The notes beneath the pieces were generated by a model. The model was not told the DNA's origin and made no database searches. It worked only from the letters and a program-made list of their open reading frames with translations. A stretch of 8,849 nucleotides of DNA from Halococcaceae archaeon (lineage in GTDB: Archaea > Halobacteriota > Halobacteria > Halobacteriales > Halalkalicoccaceae): NCBI GenBank assembly GCA_007129135.1, contig SKWB01000076.1, forward strand, positions 1 to 8,849, written 5' to 3'. Numbering within the stretch: the stretch's first letter is position 1; each line of letters opens with the position of its first letter. The position numbers and the translations under genes are program-made. Of this stretch, positions 5,805 to 8,849 are shown piece by piece.

Positions 5805-7184
5805 CTACTCCCGACCCATTCCAGCGAGTGCGTCGCGCTTTCCGGGGTGGTCCCCCGGGAGCCGTGACCGGCCGAGCATCCGCTCTCTGAGCGTCTGCCT
5901 CTCGCCGTGGTCCTCTGGTAGCAGCTCCCGCCCTCTGAGTTCGGGGACCACGAGGTCGACGAAGTCCGTGAGCGAACCGGGACGAACGATCTCCTTCACG
6001 TTGAACCCGTCGACGCCCACCTCGCGGAACCAGTGCTCCATCTCGTCGGCGATTTCTCTCCCCGTCCCGACGACGACCGGCGAGGTAGAGCCCAGACCCG
6101 CGAACTGTGCCATCTCCCGTACGGTCCACTCACGGTCGGGATCGCTCGTCGTGAAGGCGTTCACCGCGCCCTGGATCGCCTCCGTCTCGATGTGTTCGAG
6201 CTTCTGATCCGGATCGAGTTCGGAGAGGTCCATGTCCATGAAGCCGCTCAGGAGCGTCAACACCGCCTCGGTGTCGACTCCTTCCTTCAGGCTCTCGTAC
6301 TTCGCCTCGGCGAGTTCCTCGGTCTCGCCGACGACCGGAACGATCCCGGGGAAGAACGCGAGCGAATCGGGATCACGCCCCGCCTCGGCCGCCCGCTCGC
6401 GCATGTCCGCCATGTAGTCGCGGACGCCGCGTTCGGTCGGGTGACTCACGAAGACGGCCTCGGCGTGGCGCGTGGCGAACGCGCGACCCCGATCGGACGA
6501 TCCGGCCTGGTAGATGACGGGCGTCCGCTGGGGGGTCGGCTCGCAGCCGTGCGGCCCCGGCACGGAGAAGAACTCGCCCTCGAACTCGATCGGGTGGACC
6601 TTCGCGGGCTCGGTGAAGACCCCCTCCTCTCTGTCCCTGCGGACCGCCCCGTCCTCCCAGCTTCCCTCCCAGAGCCGGTAGCAGACCTCCATGAACTCGT
6701 CGGCACGGTCGTAGCGGTCGTCGTGGTCCATTCTCCGTTCCAGACCGAGGTTCCGTGCGGCGCTCTCCAGGTAGGAGGTGACGACGTTGAACGCCACTCG
6801 CCCGTCGGTGAGCGCGTCGAGCGTCGAGAACTCGCGGGCGAGCTGGTAGGGGTGGGTGTAGGTCGTCGAGCGGGTCACGGCGAAGCCGAGCGAGTCGGTG
6901 ACCTCTGCCATCGCGGGGATCAGCGCCTGTGGGTGGCCGGAGGGCGTCTGGATCGCGTGTCTGAGCGCGGCCTCCCGGGAGCCGCCGTAGACGTCGTAGA
7001 TCCCCCGGACGTCGGCGAAGAAGACCGAGTCGAACCCCCCGCGCTCGGCGGTCCGGGCGACCTCCGTCCAGTAGGATCGGTCGAGATACCGGCTCGACTG
7101 ATCGCCCGGATAGCGCCACGAGCCGGGACTCACGTGTTCGACCGAGCACATCGTGAAGAGGTTGAGGTGGAGGCGGTCGTCCAT
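5805..7184 (-). CDS. FMN-dependent monooxygenase of the NtaA/SnaA/DszA (luciferase-like) family
   Basis: This is a complete 459-residue flavin monooxygenase of the luciferase-like superfamily, in the subgroup of nitrilotriacetate monooxygenase A, pristinamycin synthase SnaA and dibenzothiophene sulfone DszA. These enzymes use FMNH2 from a separate reductase plus O2 to oxidise organic N- or S-compounds. Visible marks are HLNLF at 6-10, GSWRYP at 21-26, ARTAERGGFDSVFFAD at 43-58, GRVAFNVVTSYLESAARNLG at 128-147 and VIYQAGSSDRGRAFA.RHAEAVF at 223-245, the FMN-phosphate region. A C-terminal section (about 366-415) with VVVGTGREIADEM and GVDGFNV is also typical. Length is normal for the family. 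The ATG at 7184 has a TATA-like box about 27 bases before it. No flavin reductase gene is in the window. It is divergent from a winged-helix regulator, a plausible control partner. The substrate is not predictable. Confidence 0.92.
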   Translation of the reverse strand: MDDRLHLNLFTMCSVEHVSPGSWRYPGDQSSRYLDRSYWTEVARTAERGGFDSVFFADVRGIYDVYGGSREAALRHAIQTPSGHPQALIPAMAEVTDSLGFAVTRSTTYTHPYQLAREFSTLDALTDGRVAFNVVTSYLESAARNLGLERRMDHDDRYDRADEFMEVCYRLWEGSWEDGAVRRDREEGVFTEPAKVHPIEFEGEFFSVPGPHGCEPTPQRTPVIYQAGSSDRGRAFATRHAEAVFVSHPTERGVRDYMADMRERAAEAGRDPDSLAFFPGIVPVVGETEELAEAKYESLKEGVDTEAVLTLLSGFMDMDLSELDPDQKLEHIETEAIQGAVNAFTTSDPDREWTVREMAQFAGLGSTSPVVVGTGREIADEMEHWFREVGVDGFNVKEIVRPGSLTDFVDLVVPELRGRELLPEDHGERQTLRERMLGRSRLPGDHPGKRDALAGMGRE

Positions 7185-7206
7185 GCGGGCGATACGGAGA
7201 CCGCCG

Positions 7207-7216
7207 GCTTATACGT
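7207..7216 (-). promoter_or_regulatory. TATA-like promoter for the flavin monooxygenase (minus strand)
   Basis: On the minus strand the sequence is GACGTATAAGCCGG. The GTATAAG box is centred about 27 bases before the ATG at 7184, so the transcript should be leaderless or nearly so. It lies about 65 bases from the regulator's own promoter in the shared divergent region. Confidence 0.55.
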
Positions 7217-7278
7217 CGGGATCCCCCGAGCGGGCTGCGAGAGGGGTCGGATGGCTTGATTTCGTTTCAGCGCATAAA

Positions 7279-7305
7279 GTTATTACATAGCAGTACAATA
7301 ATAAC
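7279..7305. promoter_or_regulatory. Perfect inverted repeat GTTATTA-N13-TAATAAC over the regulator promoter
   Basis: GTTATTA (7279-7285) and TAATAAC (7299-7305) are exact reverse complements with a 13-base spacer. The arm centres are 20 bases apart, about two helical turns, so a dimer could bind both from one DNA face. The left arm overlaps the likely TATA box (TTATTACAT, 7280-7288, centred about 25 bases before the ATG at 7309). The right arm ends three bases before the ATG, at the probable transcription start. This is where a self-repressing winged-helix protein would bind. The AT-rich content is partly expected of a promoter. Confidence 0.5.
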
Positions 7306-7308
7306 AGC

Positions 7309-7683
7309 ATGTCCGACGAGAACGGACAACGGGGAGCGGGCGCTCACCGACAGGAGGCCTCGGGTGAGGTCGACCTGTTGTTCGACGTCCTGCGCGAGCC
7401 GTGTCGTCGGCTGGTCCTGACCCGCCTCCAGCGGAACGGACGCGTCTCCGTGGAACGGATCGTGAACGAGCGACGGCTCCGGTCTGGCGACCGGGAGTCG
7501 GTCGAGATCGACCTCTACCACGTCCACCTACCGATGCTCGAACGCGAGGGGCTCATCGAGTACGACGAACGCTCGGGAGAGATCGTCGGTCGGGACTGGC
7601 CGGCCGGGCTGGATCGGCTGCTGGCCGCCGCGAGGGAGCTCGAAGCCGGCCTTTTCGCGGAGCGTCGGGACCCCGTAAACTAG
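7309..7683 (+). CDS. Small winged-helix regulator, DUF7344-like haloarchaeal family
   Basis: This 124-residue protein has a hydrophilic N-terminal tail (1-19) and one winged-helix domain at about 20-95. VDLLFDVLREPCRRLVLTRL forms the first helix, VSVERIVNERRL the second, VEIDLYHVHLPMLEREGLIE the recognition helix region, and YDERSGEIV the wing. A final helix (98-117) is rich in Ala, Leu and Arg and may mediate dimer contacts. The pattern 'L..L....RR.vL..L' followed by 'l.HvhLPkLe..GlIeyD' is typical of the haloarchaeal DUF7344 type. No sensor domain is present. It is transcribed away from the flavin monooxygenase with 124 bases between starts, so control of that gene and of itself is plausible but not shown. 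Its TAG stop overlaps the stop of the opposite ATP-grasp gene. Confidence 0.87.
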   Translation: MSDENGQRGAGAHRQEASGEVDLLFDVLREPCRRLVLTRLQRNGRVSVERIVNERRLRSGDRESVEIDLYHVHLPMLEREGLIEYDERSGEIVGRDWPAGLDRLLAAARELEAGLFAERRDPVN

Positions 7684-8849
7684 CAGGAACAGTAGTACTG
7701 GCGGTCGGTGAACTCGGTCCGAACGACGTCCGCGATCGGCCCCGGGTCGGACGGCGAGTAGACACCCGTGGTGAGCGTTCCGTCCTCCTCGAACGAACCG
7801 GAGGCGAGCGCGCGCCAGTCCGCCTCCGAGAGGAGGTCCGCGAACGAGCGGTCCGTCGAGAGCAGCCGGAGGTAGTCCGGGAGGTAGACCCAGCGTGCGT
7901 CGTCGGTCTCGCCAGGGTCGAAGGAGGTGCCGGTCGCCTCGCTGTAGGCCGCCGTCGGGAGGTCCGCGCCGGCCGCGACCGGCAGTCCGATCCACTTCCA
8001 CGGCCGGGTGTTCACGTCGAGTAAGACGTACTCCTCGCGCGAGCGGTCGTAGACGAACTCGGACTCGCTGATGCCGTGGTAGCCGGCCTCGGAGAGCAGC
8101 GAACGCGCACCCGCTCCGAGACCGGGGTCCTCTACCACCTCGACGTACGAGGAGGTGCCGAACTCCCGTGGGTTCCTGACCCGAGCGTTGCCGACGACCG
8201 AGAGCACCTCGCCGTCGGGCGCGCGGTAGGAGGCGAGCGAGCGGTCCTCGCCGACCTCGACGTCGACGCGCTCCTGTGCGAGGACCCTGATCTCCGCCTC
8301 GCGGGCCGCAGCGACCACCTCGGCGAACTCCTCTTCGTCCTCGACCCGGATCACGTTCGAGCCGAGGGCCTCCTCGCCCTCGCGTTTCTTCGCGGGTTTC
8401 ACGACCATCGGGAAGCCGAGCGCCTCGATCACCTCCTCGGGGTCGGTCTCGTGGAGCGCGTAGGTCTCCGGAACCGGCACACCGAGTTCCTCCGCGAGCG
8501 TGTAGAGCGACTCCTTGTCGAGCAGCGCGTCTATCGAGGTCCGTGAGGCGAACGGGAGGGCCACACCCTCCGGTTCGGCGCGGGCGAACGCGTTGACCCA
8601 CTCGTCCATGCAGGCGAAGGCGACCGGCTCGTCACCGATCGCGGCAGCGATCTCCGCTACCTCCTCGCCGAACGCGTCGAGGTCGGAGAGCGGATCGGTC
8701 ACCGCCCCGGCGTAGTCGACCGCGTGGGAGGAGGTGGCGACGCCGTTCGGGTCCCGGTCGAGCGCGATGACGGGGACGTCGTGACGGGTGAGCGCGCGGG
8801 CGACGCCGAGGCCCGTGATATGTGCGTTCGCGACGAGCGCCGGTGGACG
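7680..8849 (-). CDS. ATP-grasp carboxylate-amine ligase-like protein, 5' truncated by window edge
   Basis: On the minus strand the frame is open from the right edge to the TAG at 7682-7680, giving 389 residues without the first few. A GTG at 8702 is not the start. Translation beyond it gives ALVANAHITGLGVARALTRH, VPVIALDRDP and a SSHAVDY segment, the nucleotide-fold preATP-grasp domain expected here. Counting from the edge, the ATP-grasp core follows: LLDKESLYTLAEELGVPVPE (about 110-129), FPMVVKPAKK with the ATP-binding Lys (about 146-155), VLAQERVDVEV, and the metal-binding DVNTRPWKW (about 278-286). Such enzymes join a carboxylate to an amine using ATP through an acyl-phosphate. Similarity is to D-aspartate-ligase and CarB-like proteins seen in cell-surface or small-molecule pathways, but the substrate is unclear. 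The C terminus is QYYCSC, an unusual cysteine-tipped end. Confidence 0.88.
   Translation of the reverse strand, partial: RPPALVANAHITGLGVARALTRHDVPVIALDRDPNGVATSSHAVDYAGAVTDPLSDLDAFGEEVAEIAAAIGDEPVAFACMDEWVNAFARAEPEGVALPFASRTSIDALLDKESLYTLAEELGVPVPETYALHETDPEEVIEALGFPMVVKPAKKREGEEALGSNVIRVEDEEEFAEVVAAAREAEIRVLAQERVDVEVGEDRSLASYRAPDGEVLSVVGNARVRNPREFGTSSYVEVVEDPGLGAGARSLLSEAGYHGISESEFVYDRSREEYVLLDVNTRPWKWIGLPVAAGADLPTAAYSEATGTSFDPGETDDARWVYLPDYLRLLSTDRSFADLLSEADWRALASGSFEEDGTLTTGVYSPSDPGPIADVVRTEFTDRQYYCSC

Noticed and set aside
6033..7259. 408-residue open frame on the plus strand opposite the flavin monooxygenase
   Set aside because: It is a codon-bias shadow; the minus-strand frame carries all the NtaA/DszA family motifs.
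7528..8601. 357-residue Arg/Gly-rich minus-strand frame over the ATP-grasp gene
   Set aside because: It overlaps the ATP-grasp frame on the same strand, has extreme Arg/Gly content and shows no domain.
8700..8702. GTG as start of the ATP-grasp protein
   Set aside because: The frame continues to the window edge and encodes a recognisable nucleotide-fold N-terminal domain, so the gene is cut by the window.
1..8849. Defence system, mobile element or CRISPR array
   Set aside because: No transposase, integrase, nuclease, toxin-antitoxin pair, regularly spaced repeats or target-site duplications were seen; composition is even across the window.

Overview
The window reads as chromosomal DNA of a halophilic archaeon (class Halobacteria). 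The basis is high GC by eye, with strong preference for GAC, GAG, CTC and GTC codons and Asp/Glu-rich, Lys-poor proteins. Promoters look archaeal: BRE/TATA-like elements lie about 26-35 bases before starts and leave almost no leader. There is also a Tat-type lipoprotein signal, a C-X2-C zinc mini-protein and winged-helix regulators of haloarchaeal type. I did not try to name a genus.

Region 1 (1-2841, plus strand) is the end of an electron-transfer-flavoprotein operon. It holds the 3' part of fixB/etfA, a complete fixC whose C terminus carries a FixX-like ferredoxin in the same reading frame, and an unrecognised 122-residue protein. The junctions are extremely tight: zero bases, then a one-base stop/start overlap. 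Together FixB, FixC and FixX would carry electrons from a flavin donor to membrane quinone. FixA is expected just upstream of the window.

Region 2 (2842-5022) holds three separately transcribed genes. They are a winged-helix/GNAT acetyltransferase fusion (+), a small multi-pass membrane protein resembling the DUF457/YdjM metal-dependent hydrolase family (-), and, divergent from it, an O6-alkylguanine-DNA alkyltransferase (+).

Region 3 (5023-5804) has a small Tat-exported lipoprotein and a 41-residue zinc-ribbon mini-protein, both plus strand and possibly co-transcribed.

Region 4 (5805-8849) has an NtaA/DszA-type FMN-dependent monooxygenase (-) divergent from a small winged-helix regulator (+). 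A perfect 7-bp inverted repeat lies over the regulator's promoter. An ATP-grasp ligase (-) follows, and its N terminus lies beyond the right edge. Two convergent gene pairs share or abut their stop codons.

I see no tRNA, rRNA, CRISPR array, insertion sequence, phage gene or integration signature, and no convincing new multi-gene system. The best leads are the operator-like dyad before the regulator, the FixC-FixX fusion with its unknown partner, and the winged-helix/GNAT fusion. No gene-free stretch exceeds 300 bases.
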